Below, in pieces: positions 32,601 through 45,782 of a DNA stretch of 64,000 nucleotides. The notes under the pieces were generated by a model. It had not been told where the DNA came from. It saw nothing but the letters and a program-made list of their open reading frames with translations, and ran no database searches. Each line of letters starts with the position of its first letter. Within the stretch, counting starts at the first letter, position 1. A program made the translations under genes and the position numbers. The stretch lies in the NCBI GenBank assembly GCA_949987565.1, contig OX465112.1, positions 10,742,536 through 10,806,535 on the forward strand, given 5' to 3'. This stretch comes from Luidia sarsii (lineage: Eukaryota; Echinodermata; Asteroidea; Paxillosida; Luidiidae).

Positions 32601-35600
32601 CAATTTTGGACATGTTCGACAGGTCCGCTCCTGTCGGAATTTTCAGTTTTTGACCCAAAATCAGTTTTCCCAGATTTCTTGGAAAATGACTCTTCAGGTA
32701 TCTCAGAACCCTCTGACACGGATCGGATTTTCGGTAGACTAGTTGAAGTCATTTTTGGCCCCCTGAAAAAAAACTTGAGTTTTGGCCCAATTTTGGACAT
32801 GTTCGACAGGTCCGCTCCTGTCGGAATTTTCAGTTTTTGACCCAAAATCAGTTTTCCAAGATATCTCTGAAAATGACTCCTCAGGTATCTCAGAACCCTC
32901 TGACACGGATCGGATTTTCGGTAGACCAGTTGAAGTCATTTTTGGCCCCCTTAAAAAAACTTAAGTTTTGGCCCAATTTTGGACATGTTCGACAGGTCCG
33001 CTCCTGTCAGAATTTTCAGTTTTTGACCCAAAATCAGTTTTCCCAGATTTCTTGGAAAATGACTCCTCAGGTATCTCAGAACCCTCTGACACGGATCGGA
33101 CTTTCGGTAGACCAGTTGAAGTCATTTTTGGCCCCCTGAAAAAAACTTGAGTTTTGGCCCAATTTTGGACATGTTCGACAGGTCCGCTCCTGTCGGAATT
33201 TTCAGTTTTTGACCCAAAATCAGTTTTCCCAGATTTCTTGGAAAATGACTCCTCAGGTATCTCAGAACCCTCTGACACGGATCGGACTTTCGGTAGACCA
33301 GTTGAAGTCATTTTTGGCCCCCTGAAAAAAACTTGAGTTTTGGCCCAATTTTGGACATGTTCAACAGGTCCGCTCCTGTCGGAATTTTCAGTTTTTGACC
33401 CAAAATCAGTTTTCCCAGATTTCTTGCAAAATGACTCCTCAGGTATCTGAGAACCCTCTGACACGGATCGGACTTTCGGTAGACCAGTTGAAGTCATTTT
33501 TGGCCCCCTGAAAAAAACTTGAGTTTTGGCCCAATTTTGGACATGTTCGACAGGTCCGCTCCTGTCGGAATTTTCAGTTTTTGACCCAAAATCAGTTTTC
33601 CCAGATTTCTTGGAAAATGACTCCTCAGGTATCTGAGAACCCTCTGACACAGATCGGACTTTCGGTAGACCAGTTGAAGTCATTTTTGGCCCCCTGAAAA
33701 AAACTTAAGTTTTGGCCCAATTTTGGACATGTTCGACAGGTCCGCTCCTGTCGGAATTTTCAGTTTTTGACCCAAAATCAGTTTTCCCAGATTTCTTGGA
33801 AAATGACTCCTCAGGTATCTGAGAACCCTCTGACAGGGATCGGATTTTCGGTAGACCAGTTGAAGTCATTTTTGGCCCCCTGAAAAAAACTTGAGTTTTG
33901 GCCCAATTTTGGACATGTTCGACAGGTCCGCTCCTGTCGGAATTTTCAGTTTTTGACCCAAAATCAGTTTTCCCAGATTTCTTGGAAAATGACTCTTCAG
34001 GTATCTCAGAACCCTCTGACACGGATCGGACTTTCGGTAGACTAGTTGAAGTCATTTTTGGCCCCCTGAAAAAAAACTTGAGTTTTGGCCCAATTTTGGA
34101 CATGTTCGACAGGTCCGCTCCTGTCGGAATTTTCAGTTTTTGACCCAAAATCAGTTTTCCCAGATTTCTTGGAAAATGACTCCTCAGGTATCTGAGAACC
34201 CTCTGACACGAATCGGATTTTCGGTAGACCAGTTGAAGTCATTTTTGGCCCCCTGAAAAAAACTTGAGTTTTGGCCCAATTTTGGACATGTTCGACATGT
34301 CCGCTCCTGTCGGAATTTTCAGTTTTTGACCCAAAATCAGTTTTCCCAGATTTCTTGGAAAATGACTCCTCAGGTATCTCAGAACCCTCTGACACGGATC
34401 GGACTTTCGGTAGACCAGTTGAAGTCATTTTTGGCCCCCTGAAAAAAACTTAAGTTTTGGCCCAATTTTGGACATGTTCGACAGGTCCGCTCCTGTCAGA
34501 ATTTTCAGTTTTTGACCCAAAATCAGTTTTCCCAGATTTCTTGGAAAATGACTCCTCAGGTATCTGAGAACCCTCTGACACGGATCGGATTTTCGGTAGA
34601 CCAGTTGAAGTCATTTATGGCCCCCTGAAAAAAACTTGAGTTTTGGCCCAATTTTGGACATGTTCGACAGGTCCGCTCCTGTCGGAATTTTCAGTTTTTG
34701 ACCCAAAATCAGTTTTCCCAGATTTCTTGGAAAATGACTCTTCAGGTATCTCAGAACCCTCTGACACGGATCGGACTTTCGGTAGACTAGTTGAAGTCAT
34801 TTTTGGCCCCCTGAAAAAAAACTTGAGTTTTGGCCCAATTTTGGACATGTTCGACAGGTCCGCTCCTGTCGGAATTTTCAGTTTTTGACCCAAAATCAGT
34901 TTTCCCAGATTTCTTGGAAAATGACTCCTCAGGTATCTCAGAACCCTCTGACACGGATCGGACTTTCGGTAGACCAGTTGAAGTCATTTTTGGCCCCCTG
35001 AAAAAAACTTAAGTTTTGGCCCAATTTTGGACATGTTCGACAGGTCCGCTCCTGTCGGAATTTTCAGTTTTTGACCCAAAATCAGTTTTCCCAGATTTCT
35101 TGGAAAATGACTCCTCAGGTATCTGAGAACCCTCTGACACGGATCGGATTTTCGGTAGACCAGTTGAAGTCATTTTTGGCCCCCTGAAAAAAACTTGAGT
35201 TTTGGCCCAATTTTGGACATGTTCGACAGGTCCGCTCCTGTCGGAATTTTCAGTTTTTGACCCAAAATCAGTTTTCCCAGATTTCTTGGAAAATGACTCC
35301 TCAGGTATCTCAGAACCCTCTGACACGGATCGGACTTTCGGTAGACCAGTTGAAGTCATTTTTGGCCCCCTGAAAAAAACTTAAGTTTTGGCCCAATTTT
35401 GGACATGTTCGACAGGTCTGCTCCTGTCAGAATTTTCAGTTTTTGACCCAAAATCAGTTTTCCCAGATTTCTTGGAAAATGACTCCTCAGGTATCTGAGA
35501 ACCCTCTGACACGGATCGGATTTTCGGTAGACCAGTTGAAGTCATTTATGGCCCCCTGAAAAAAACTTGAGTTTTGGCCCAATTTTGGACATGTTCGACA

Positions 35601-38600
35601 GGTCCGCTCCTGTCGGAATTTTCAGTTTTTGACCCAAAATCAGTTTTCCCAGATTTCTTGGAAAATGACTCTTCAGGTATCTCAGAACCCTCTGACACGG
35701 ATCGGATTTTCGGTAGACTAGTTGAAGTCATTTTTGGCCCCCTGAAAAAAAACTTGAGTTTTGGCCCAATTTTGGACATGTTCGACAGGTCCGCTCCTGT
35801 CGGAATTTTCAGTTTTTGACCCAAAATCAGTTTTCCCAGATTTCTTGGAAAATGACTCCTCAGGTATCTGAGAACCCTCTGACACGGATCGGATTTTCGG
35901 TAGACCAGTTGAAGTCATTTTTGGCCCCCTGAAAAAAACTTGAGTTTTGGCCCAATTTTGGACATGTTCGACAGGTCCGCTCCTGTCGGAATTTTCAGTT
36001 TTTGACCCAAAATCAGTTTTCCCAGATTTCTTGGAAAATGACTCTTCAGGTATCTCAGAACCCTCTGACACGGATCGGACTTTCGGTAGACTAGTTGAAG
36101 TCATTTTTGGCCCCCTGAAAAAAAACTTGAGTTTTGGCCCAATTTTGGACATGTTCGACAGGTCCGCTCCTGTTTGAATTTTCACTTTTTGACCCAAAAT
36201 CAGTTTTCCAAGATTTCTCTGAAAATGACTCCTCAGGTATCTGAGAACCCTCTGACACGAATCGGATTTTCGGTAGACCAGTTGAAGTCATTTTTGGCCC
36301 CCTGAAAAAAACTTGAGTTTTGGCCCAATTTTGGACATGTTCGACAGGTCCGCTCCTGTCAGAATTTTCAGTTTTTGACCCAAAATCAGTTTTCCCAGAT
36401 TTCTTGGAAAATGACTCCTCAGGTATCTGAGAACCCTCTGACACGGATCGGATTTTCGGTAGACCAGTTGAAGTCATTTATGGCCCCCTGAAAAAAACTT
36501 GAGTTTTGGCCCAATTTTGGACATGTTCGACAGGTCCGCTCCTGTCGGAATTTTCAGTTTTTGACCCAAAATCAGTTTTCCCAGATTTCTTGGAAAATGA
36601 CTCTTCAGGTATCTCAGAACCCTCTGACACGGATCGGACTTTCGGTAGACTAGTTGAAGTCATTTTTGGCCCCCTGAAAAAAAACTTGAGTTTTGGCCCA
36701 ATTTTGGACATGTTCGACAGGTCCGCTCCTGTCGGAATTTTCAGTTTTTGACCCAAAATCAGTTTTCCCAGATTTCTTGGAAAATGACTCCTCAGGTATC
36801 TCAGAACCCTCTGACACGGATCGGACTTTCGGTAGACCAGTTGAAGTCATTTTTGGCCCCCTGAAAAAAACTTAAGTTTTGGCCCAATTTTGGACATGTT
36901 CGACAGGTCCGCTCCTGTCGGAATTTTCAGTTTTTGACCCAAAATCAGTTTTCCCAGATTTCTTGGAAAATGACTCCTCAGGTATCTGAGAACCCTCTGA
37001 CACGGATCGGATTTTCGGTAGACCAGTTGAAGTCATTTTTGGCCCCCTGAAAAAAACTTGAGTTTTGGCCCAATTTTGGACATGTTCGACAGGTCCGCTC
37101 CTGTCGGAATTTTCAGTTTTTGACCCAAAATCAGTTTTCCCAGATTTCTTGGAAAATGACTCTTCAGGTATCTCAGAACCCTCTGACACGGATCGGACTT
37201 TCGGTAGACTAGTTGAAGTCATTTTTGGCCCCCTGAAAAAAAACTTGAGTTTTGGCCCAATTTTGGACATGTTCGACAGGTCCGCTCCTGTTTGAATTTT
37301 CACTTTTTGACCCAAAATCAGTTTTCCAAGATTTCTCTGAAAATGACTCCTCAGGTATCTGAGAACCCTCTGACACGGATCGGACTTTCGGTAGACCAGT
37401 TGAAGTCATTTTTGGCCCCCTTAAAAAAACTTAAGTTTTTGCCCAATTTTGGACATGTTCGACAGGTCCGCTCCTGTCAGAATTTTCAGTTTTTGACCCA
37501 AAATCAGTTTTCCCAGATTTCTTGGAAAATGACTCTTCAGGTATCTGAGAACCCTCTGACACGGATCGGATTTTCGGTAGACCAGTTGAAGTCATTTTTG
37601 GCCCCCTGAAAAAAACTTGAGTTTTGGCCCAAGTTTGGACATGTTCGACAGGTCCGCTCCTGTCGGAATTTTCAGTTTTTGACCCAAAATCAGTTTTCCC
37701 AGATTTCTTGGAAAATGACTCTTCAGGTATCTCAGAACCCTCTGACACGGATCGGACTTTCGGTAGACTAGTTGAAGTCATTTTTGGCCCCCTGAAAAAA
37801 AACTTGAGTTTTGGCCCAATTTTGGACATGTTCGACAGGTCCGCTCCTGTCAGAATTTTCAGTTTTTGACCCAAAATCAGTTTTCCCAGATTTCTTGGAA
37901 AATGACTCCTCAGGTATCTCAGAACCCTCTGACACGGATCGGACTTTCGGTAGACCAGTTGAAGTCATTTTTGGCCCCCTGAAAAAAACTTGAGTTTTGG
38001 CCCAATTTTGGACATGTTCGACAGGTCCGCTCCTGTCGGAATTTTCAGTTTTTGACCCAAAATCAGTTTTCCCAGATTTCTTGGAAAATGACTCCTCAGG
38101 TATCTCAGAACCCTCTGACACGGATCGGACTTTCGGTAGACCAGTTGAAGTCATTTTTGGCCCCCTGAAAAAAACTTGAGTTTTGGCCCAATTTTGGACA
38201 TGTTCAACAGGTCCGCTCCTGTCGGAATTTTCAGTTTTTGACCCAAAATCAGTTTTCCCAGATTTCTTGCAAAATGACTCCTCAGGTATCTGAGAACCCT
38301 CTGACACGGATCGGACTTTCGGTAGACCAGTTGAAGTCATTTTTGGCCCCCTGAAAAAAACTTGAGTTTTGGCCCAATTTTGGACATGTTCGACAGGTCC
38401 GCTCCTGTCGGAATTTTCAGTTTTTGACCCAAAATCAGTTTTCCCAGATTTCTTGGAAAATGACTCCTCAGGTATCTCAGAACCCTCTGACACAGATCGG
38501 ACTTTCGGTAGACCAGTTGAAGTCATTTTTGGCCCCCTGAAAAAAACTTAAGTTTTGGCCCAATTTTGGACATGTTCGACAGGTCCGCTCCTGTCGGAAT

Positions 38601-40277
38601 TTTCAGTTTTTGACCCAAAATCAGTTTTCCCAGATTTCTTGGAAAATGACTCCTCAGGTATCTGAGAACCCTCTGACACGGATCGGATTTTCGGTAGACC
38701 AGTTGAAGTCATTTTTGGCCCCCTGAAAAAAACTTGAGTTTTGGCCCAATTTTGGACATGTTCGACAGGTCCGCTCCTGTCGGAATTTTCAGTTTTTGAC
38801 CCAAAATCAGTTTTCCCAGATTTCTTGGAAAATGACTCCTCAGGTATCTCAGAACCCTCTGACACAGATCGGACTTTCGGTAGACCAGTTGAAGTCATTT
38901 TTGGCCCCCTGAAAAAAACTTAAGTTTTGGCCCAATTTTGGACATGTTCGACAGGTCCGCTCCTGTCGGAATTTTCAGTTTTTGACCCAAAATCAGTTTT
39001 CCCAGATTTCTTGGAAAATGACTCCTCAGGTATCTGAGAACCCTCTGACAGGGATCGGATTTTCGGTAGACCAGTTGAAGTCATTTTTGGCCCCCTGAAA
39101 AAAACTTGAGTTTTGGCCCAATTTTGGACATGTTCGACAGGTCCGCTCCTGTCGGAATTTTCAGTTTTTGACCCAAAATCAGTTTTCCCAGATTTCTTGG
39201 AAAATGACTCTTCAGGTATCTCAGAACCCTCTGACACGGATCGGACTTTCGGTAGACTAGTTGAAGTCATTTTTGGCCCCCTGAAAAAAAACTTGAGTTT
39301 TGGCCCAATTTTGGACATGTTCGACAGGTCCGCTCCTGTCGGAATTTTCAGTTTTTGACCCAAAATCAGTTTTCCCAGATTTCTTGGAAAATGACTCCTC
39401 AGGTATCTCAGAACCCTCTGACACGGATCGGACTTTCGGTAGACCAGTTGAAGTCATTTTTGGCCCCCTGAAAAAAACTTAAGTTTTGGCCCAATTTTGG
39501 ACATGTTCGACAGGTCCGCTCCTGTCGGAATTTTCAGTTTTTGACCCAAAATCAGTTTTCCCAGATTTCTTGGAAAATGACTCCTCAGGTATCTGAGAAC
39601 CCTCTGACACGGATCGGATTTTCGGTAGACCAGTTGAAGTCATTTTTGGCCCCCTGAAAAAAACTTGAGTTTTGGCCCAATTTTGGACATGTTCGACAGG
39701 TCCGCTCCTGTCGGAATTTTCAGTTTTTGACCCAAAATCAGTTTTCCCAGATTTCTTGGAAAATGACTCTTCAGGTATCTCAGAACCCTCTGACACGGAT
39801 CGGACTTTCGGTAGACTAGTTGAAGTCATTTTTGGCCCCCTGAAAAAAAACTTGAGTTTTGGCCCAATTTTGGACATGTTCGACAGGTCCGCTCCTGTTT
39901 GAATTTTCACTTTTTGACCCAAAATCAGTTTTCCAAGATTTCTCTGAAAATGACTCCTCAGGTATCTGAGAACCCTCTGACACGGATCGGACTTTCGGTA
40001 GACCAGTTGAAGTCATTTTTGGCCCCCTTAAAAAAACTTAAGTTTTTGCCCAATTTTGGACATGTTCGACAGGTCCGCTCCTGTCAGAATTTTCAGTTTT
40101 TGACCCAAAATCAGTTTTCCCAGATTTCTTGGAAAATGACTCTTCAGGTATCTGAGAACCCTCTGACACGGATCGGATTTTCGGTAGACCAGTTGAAGTC
40201 ATTTTTGGCCCCCTGAAAAAAACTTGAGTTTTGGCCCAAGTTTGGACATGTTCGACAGGTCCGCTCCTGTCGGAATT
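26627..40277 (+). repeat. Block D: mosaic of Block C monomers at several nested periods
   Basis: The same monomer vocabulary as Block C (gtagactagttg, gactcttcagg, ggattttcgg, catttatgg, cctgtttgaa, cttgcaaaatg) recurs at differing distances. 27188-28841 repeats 23278-24931 at 3910 bp. 29497-30955 repeats 27820-29278 at 1677 bp, and both carry the rare 'agaaccatctgacacgaatc'. 31099, 32961 and 34042 recur at 1862 or 2048 bp. 'ctctgacagggatcgg' at 33830 recurs at 39045 (5215 bp). About 36485-37670 repeats at 39092-40277 (2607 bp), both with 'cccaagtttggac'. No single HOR explains the block; it reads as overlapping duplications with breakpoints in different monomers. Confidence 0.75.
29430..29612 (+). 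repeat. Chimeric segment at a duplication breakpoint
   Basis: 'cctgtttgaattttcac' is elsewhere followed by 'ttccaagatttctctg'; here it is followed by 'ttcccagatttcttgg' and then 'cacagatcgg'. The left part matches the tttgaa monomers and the right part matches the last monomer of the cttgcaaaatg module. The switch, near 29480-29505, lies where the 1677 bp repeat of 27820-29278 begins, so it marks the exchange point. Confidence 0.75.
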
Positions 40278-43200
40278 TTCAGTTTTTGACCCAAAATCAG
40301 TTTTCCCAGATTTCTCTGAAAATTACTCCTCAGGTATCTGAGAACCCTCTGACACGGATGGGACTTTCGGTAGACCAGTTGAAGTCATTTTTGGCCCCCT
40401 GAAAAAAAACTTGAGTTTTGGCCCAATTTTGGACATGTTCGACAGGTCCGCTCCTGTCGGAATTTTCAGTTTTTGACCCAAAATTAGTTTTCCCAGATTT
40501 CTTGGAAAATGACTCCTCAGGTATCTGAGAACCCTCTGACACGGATGGGACTTTCGGTAGACCAGTTGAAGTCATTTTTGGCCCCCTGAAAAAAACTTGA
40601 GTTTTGGCCCAATTTTGGACATGTTCGACAGGTCCGCTCCTGTCGGAATTTTCACTTTTTGACCCAAAATTAGTTTTCCCAGATTTCTTGGAAAATGACT
40701 CCTCAGGTATCTAAGAACCCTCTGACACGGATCGGACTTTCGGTAGACCAGTTGAAGTCATTTTTGGCCCCCTGAAAAAAACTTGAGTTTTGGCCCAATT
40801 TTGGACATGTTCGACAGGTCCGCTCCTGTCGGAATTTTCAGTTTTTGACCCAAAATCAGTTTTCCCAGATTTCTTGGAAAATGACTCCTCAGGTATCTGA
40901 GAACCCTCTGACACGGATGGGACTTTCGGTAGACCAGTTGAAGTCATTTTTGGCCCCCTGAAAAAAACTTGAGTTTTGGCCCAATTTTGGACATGTTCGA
41001 CAGGTCCGCTCCTGTCGGAATTTTCAGTTTTTGACCCAAAATCAGTTTTCCCAGATTTCTTGGAAAATGACTCCTCAGGTATCTCAGAACCCTCTGACAC
41101 AGATCGGACTTTCGGTAGACCAGTTGAAGTCATTTTTGGCCCCCTGAAAAAAACTTAAGTTTTGGCCCAATTTTGGACATGTTCGACAGGTCCGCTCCTG
41201 TCGGAATTTTCAGTTTTTGACCCAAAATCAGTTTTCCCAGATTTCTTGGAAAATGACTCCTCAGGTATCTCAGAACCCTCTGACACGGATCGGACTTTCG
41301 GTAGACCAGTTGAAGTCATTTTTGGCCCCCTGAAAAAAACTTGAGTTTTGGCCCACTTTTGGACATGTTCGACAGGTCCGCTCCTGTCGGAATTTTCAGT
41401 TTTTGACCCAAAATCAGTTTTCCCAGATTTCTTGGAAAATGACTCCTCAAGTATCTGAGAACCCTCTGACATGGATCGGACTTTCGGTAGACCAGTTGAA
41501 GTCATTTTTGGCCCCCTGAAAAAAACTTGAGTTTTGGCCCAATTTTGGACATGTTCGACAGGTCCGCTCCTGTCGGAATTTATTTAGTTTTTGACCCAAA
41601 ATCAGTTTTCCCAGATTTCTTGGAAAATGACTCCTCAGGTATCTGAGAACCCTCTGACACGGATCGGACTTTCGGTAGACCAGTTGAAGTCATTTTTGGC
41701 CCCCTGAAAAAAACTTGAGTTTTGGCCCAATTTTGGACATGTTCGACAGGTCCGCTCCTGTCGGAATTTTCAGTTTTTGACCCAAAATCAGTTTTCCCAG
41801 ATTTCTTGGAAAATGACTCCTCAGGTATCTCAGAACCCTCTGACACGGATCGGACTTTCGGTAGACCAGTTGAAGTCATTTTTGGCCCCCTGAAAAAAAC
41901 TTAAGTTTTGGCCCAATTTTGGACATGTTCGACAGGTCCGCTCCTGTCGGAATTTTCAGTTTTTGACCCAAAATCAGTTTTCCCAGATTTCTCTGAAAAT
42001 TACTCCTCAGGTATCTGAGAACCCTCTGACACGGATGGGACTTTCGGTAGACCAGTTGAAGTCATTTTTGGCCCCCTGAAAAAAAACTTGAGTTTTGGCC
42101 CAATTTTGGACATGTTCGACAGGTCCGCTCCTGTCGGAATTTTCAGTTTTTGACCCAAAATTAGTTTTCCCAGATTTCTTGGAAAATGACTCCTCAGGTA
42201 TCTGAGAACCCTCTGACACGGATCGGACTTTCGGTAGACCAGTTGAAGTCATTTTTGGCCCCCTGAAAAAAACTTGAGTTTTGGCCCAATTTTGGACATG
42301 TTCGACAGGTCCGCTCCTGTCGGAATTTTCACTTTTTGACCCAAAATCAGTTTTCCAAGATTTCTTGGAAAATGACTCCTCAGGTATCTGAGAACCCTCT
42401 GACACGGATCGGACTTTCGGTAGACCAGTTGAAGTCATTTTTGGCCCCCTGAAAAAAACTTGAGTTTTGGCCCAATTTTGGACATGTTCGACAGGTCCGC
42501 TCCAGTCGGAATTTTCACTTTTTGACCCAAAATCAGTTTTCCAAGATTTCTCTGAAAATGACTCCTCAGGTATCTGAGAACCCTCTGACACGGATCGGAC
42601 TTTCGGTAGACCAGTTGAAGTCATTTTTGGCCCCCTGAAAGAAACTTAAGTTTTGGCCCAATTTTGGACATGTTCGACAGGTCCGCTCCTGTCGGAATTT
42701 TCAGTTTTTGACCCAAAATCAGTTTTCCCAGATTTCTCTGAAAATGACTCCTCAGGTATCTGAGAACCCTCTGACACGGATGGGACTTTCGGTAGACCAG
42801 TTGAAGTCATTTTTGGCCCCCTGAAAAAAAACTTGAGTTTTGGCCCAATTTTGGACATGTTCGACAGGTCCGCTCCTGTCGGAATTTTCAGTTTTTGACC
42901 CAAAATTAGTTTTCCCAGATTTCTTGGAAAATGACTCCTCAGGTATCTGAGAACCCTCTGACACGGATCGGACTTTCGGTAGACCAGTTGAAGTCATTTT
43001 TGGCCCCCTGAAAAAAACTTGAGTTTTGGCCCAATTTTGGACATGTTCGACAGGTCTGCTCCTGTCGGAATTTTCAGTTTTTGACCCAAAATCAGTTTTC
43101 CCAGATTTCTTGGAAAATGACTCCTCAGGTATCTCAGAACCCTCTGACACGGATCGGACTTTCGGTAGACCAGTTGAAGTCATTTTTGGCCCCCTGAAAA

Positions 43201-44640
43201 AAACTTGAGTTTTGGCCCACTTTTGGACATGTTCGACAGGTCCGCTCCTGTCGGAATTTTCAGTTTTTGACCCAAAATCAGTTTTCCCAGATTTCTTGGA
43301 AAATGACTCCTCAGGTATCTGAGAACCCTCTGTCATGGATCGGACTTTCGGTAGACCAGTTGAAGTCATTTTTGGCCCCCTGAAAAAAACTTGCTTTTTG
43401 GCCCAATTTTGGACATGTTCGACAGGTCCGCTCCTGTCGGAATTTATTTAGTTTTTGACCCAAAATCAGTTTTCCCAGATTTCTTGGAAAATGACTCCTC
43501 AGGTATCTCAGAACCCTCTGACACGGATCGGACTTTCGGTAGACTAGTTGAAGTCATTTTTGGCCCCCTGAAAAAAACTTGAGTTTTGGCCCAATTTTGG
43601 ACATGTTCGACAGGTCCGCTCCTGTCGGAATTTTCAGTTTTTGACCCAAAATCAGTTTTCCCAGATTTCTCTGAAAATGACTCCTCAGGTATCTGAGAAC
43701 CCTCTGACACGGATCGGACTTTCGGTAGACCAGTTGAAGTCATTTTTGGCCCCCTGAAAAAAACTTGAGTTTTGGCCCAATTTTGGACATGTTCGACAGG
43801 TCCGCTCCTGTCGGAATTTTCAGTTTTTGACCCAAAATCAGTTTTCCCAGATTTCTTGGAAAATGACTCCTCAGGTATCTCAGAACCCTCTGACACGGAT
43901 CGGACTTTCGGTAGACCAGTTGAAGTCATTTTTGGCCCCCTGAAAAAAACTTAAGTTTTGGCCCAATTTTGGACATGTTCGACAGGTCCGCTCCTGTCGG
44001 AAATTTTCAGTTTTTGACCCAAAATCAGTTTTCCCAGATTTCTCTGAAAATGACTCCTCAGGTATCTGAGAACCCTCTGACACGGATGGGACTTTCGGTA
44101 GACCAGTTGAAGTCATTTTTGGCCCCCTGAAAAAAAACTTGAGTTTTGGCCCAATTTTGGACATGTTCGACAGGTCCGCTCCTGTCGGAATTTTCAGTTT
44201 TTGACCCAAAATTAGTTTTCCCAGATTTCTTGGAAAATGACTCCTCAGGTATCTGAGAACCCTCTGACACGGATCGGACTTTCGGTAGACCAGTTGAAGT
44301 CATTTTTGGCCCCCTGAAAAAAACTTGAGTTTTGGCCCAATTTTGGACATGTTCGACAGGTCCGCTCCTGTCGGAATTTTCACTTTTTGACCCAAAATCA
44401 GTTTTCCAAGATTTCTTGGAAAATGACTCCTCAGGTATCTGAGAACCCTCTGACACGGATCGGACTTTCGGTAGACCAGTTGAAGTCATTTTTGGCCCCC
44501 TGAAAAAAACTTGAGTTTTGGCCCAATTTTGGACATGTTCGACAGGTCCGCTCCAGTCGGAATTTTCACTTTTTGACCCAAAATCAGTTTTCCAAGATTT
44601 CTCTGAAAATGACTCCTCAGGTATCTGAGAACCCTCTGAC

Positions 44641-45782
44641 ACGGATCGGACTTTCGGTAGACCAGTTGAAGTCATTTTTGGCCCCCTGAAAGAAACTTAA
44701 GTTTTGGCCCAATTTTGGACATGTTCGACAGGTCCGCTCCTGTCGGAATTTTCAGTTTTTGACCCAAAATCAGTTTTCCCAGATTTCTCTGAAAATGACT
44801 CCTCAGGTATCTGAGAACCCTCTGACACGGATGGGACTTTCGGTAGACCAGTTGAAGTCATTTTTGGCCCCCTGAAAAAAACTTGAGTTTTGGCCCAATT
44901 TTGGACATGTTCGACAGGTCCGCTCCTGTCGGAATTTTCAGTTTTTGACCCAAAATCAGTTTTCCCAGATTTCTTGGAAAATGACTCCTCAGGTATCTGA
45001 GAATTCTCTGACACGGATCGGACTTTCGGTAGACCAGTTGAAGTCATTTTTGGCCCCCTGAAAGAAACTTAAGTTTTGGCCCAATTTTGGACATGTTCGA
45101 CAGGTCCGCTCCTGTCGGAATTTTCAGTTTTTGACCCAAAATCAGTTTTCCCAGATTTCTCTGAAAATGACTCCTCAGGTATCTGAGAACCCTCTGACAC
45201 TGAAAGAAACTTAAGTTTTGGCCCAATTTTGGACATGTTCGACAGGTCCGCTCCAGTCGGAATTTTCACTTTTTGACCCAAAATCAGTTTTCCAAGATTT
45301 CTCTGAAAATGACTCCTCAGGTATCTGAGAACCCTCTGACACGGATCGGACTTTCGGTAGACCAGTTGAAGTCATTTTTGGCCCCCTGAAAGAAACTTAA
45401 GTTTTGGCCCAATTTTGGACATGTTCGACAGGTCCGCTCCTGTCGGAATTTTCAGTTTTTGACCCAAAATCAGTTTTCCCAGATTTCTCTGAAAATGACT
45501 CCTCAGGTATCTGAGAACCCTCTGACACGGATGGGACTTTCGGTAGACCAGTTGAAGTCATTTTTGGCCCCCTGAAAAAAACTTGAGTTTTGGCCCAATT
45601 TTGGACATGTTCGACAGGTCCGCTCCTGTCGGAATTTTCAGTTTTTGACCCAAAATCAGTTTTCCCAGATTTCTTGGAAAATGACTCCTCAGGTATCTGA
45701 GAATTCTCTGACACGGATCGGACTTTCGGTAGACCAGTTGAAGTCATTTTTGGCCCCCTGAAAGAAACTTAAGTTTTGGCCC
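44641..45782 (+). repeat. 700 bp local duplication of 3 monomers plus a truncated one
   Basis: 44641-45340 is three full monomers (44641, 44827, 45013) plus a 142 bp one. From 45341 the first two and the start of the third reappear exactly 700 bases later. Both copies have the private 'gagaattctctg' (45002 and 45702), which creates an EcoRI site not present in other monomers I read. The third monomer of the second copy (45713) has 'ctccagtcgg', where the first copy (45013) has 'ctcctgtcgg', so the second copy switches within that monomer. Confidence 0.82.
45199..45340 (+). repeat. Truncated 142 bp monomer (44 bp deletion)
   Basis: At 45200/45201 'ctgacac' joins directly to 'tgaaagaaactt'. 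The missing 44 bases run from the GGATC near the monomer start through the C5 run. Only one base of microhomology (c) is visible. This is the largest deletion I found, and it breaks the helical and 186 bp register of the array at this point. Confidence 0.92.

Noticed and set aside
45190..45210. Transposon insertion at the register break
   Set aside because: The junction is a clean 44 bp deletion within the monomer; no foreign sequence, target duplication or terminal repeat is present.
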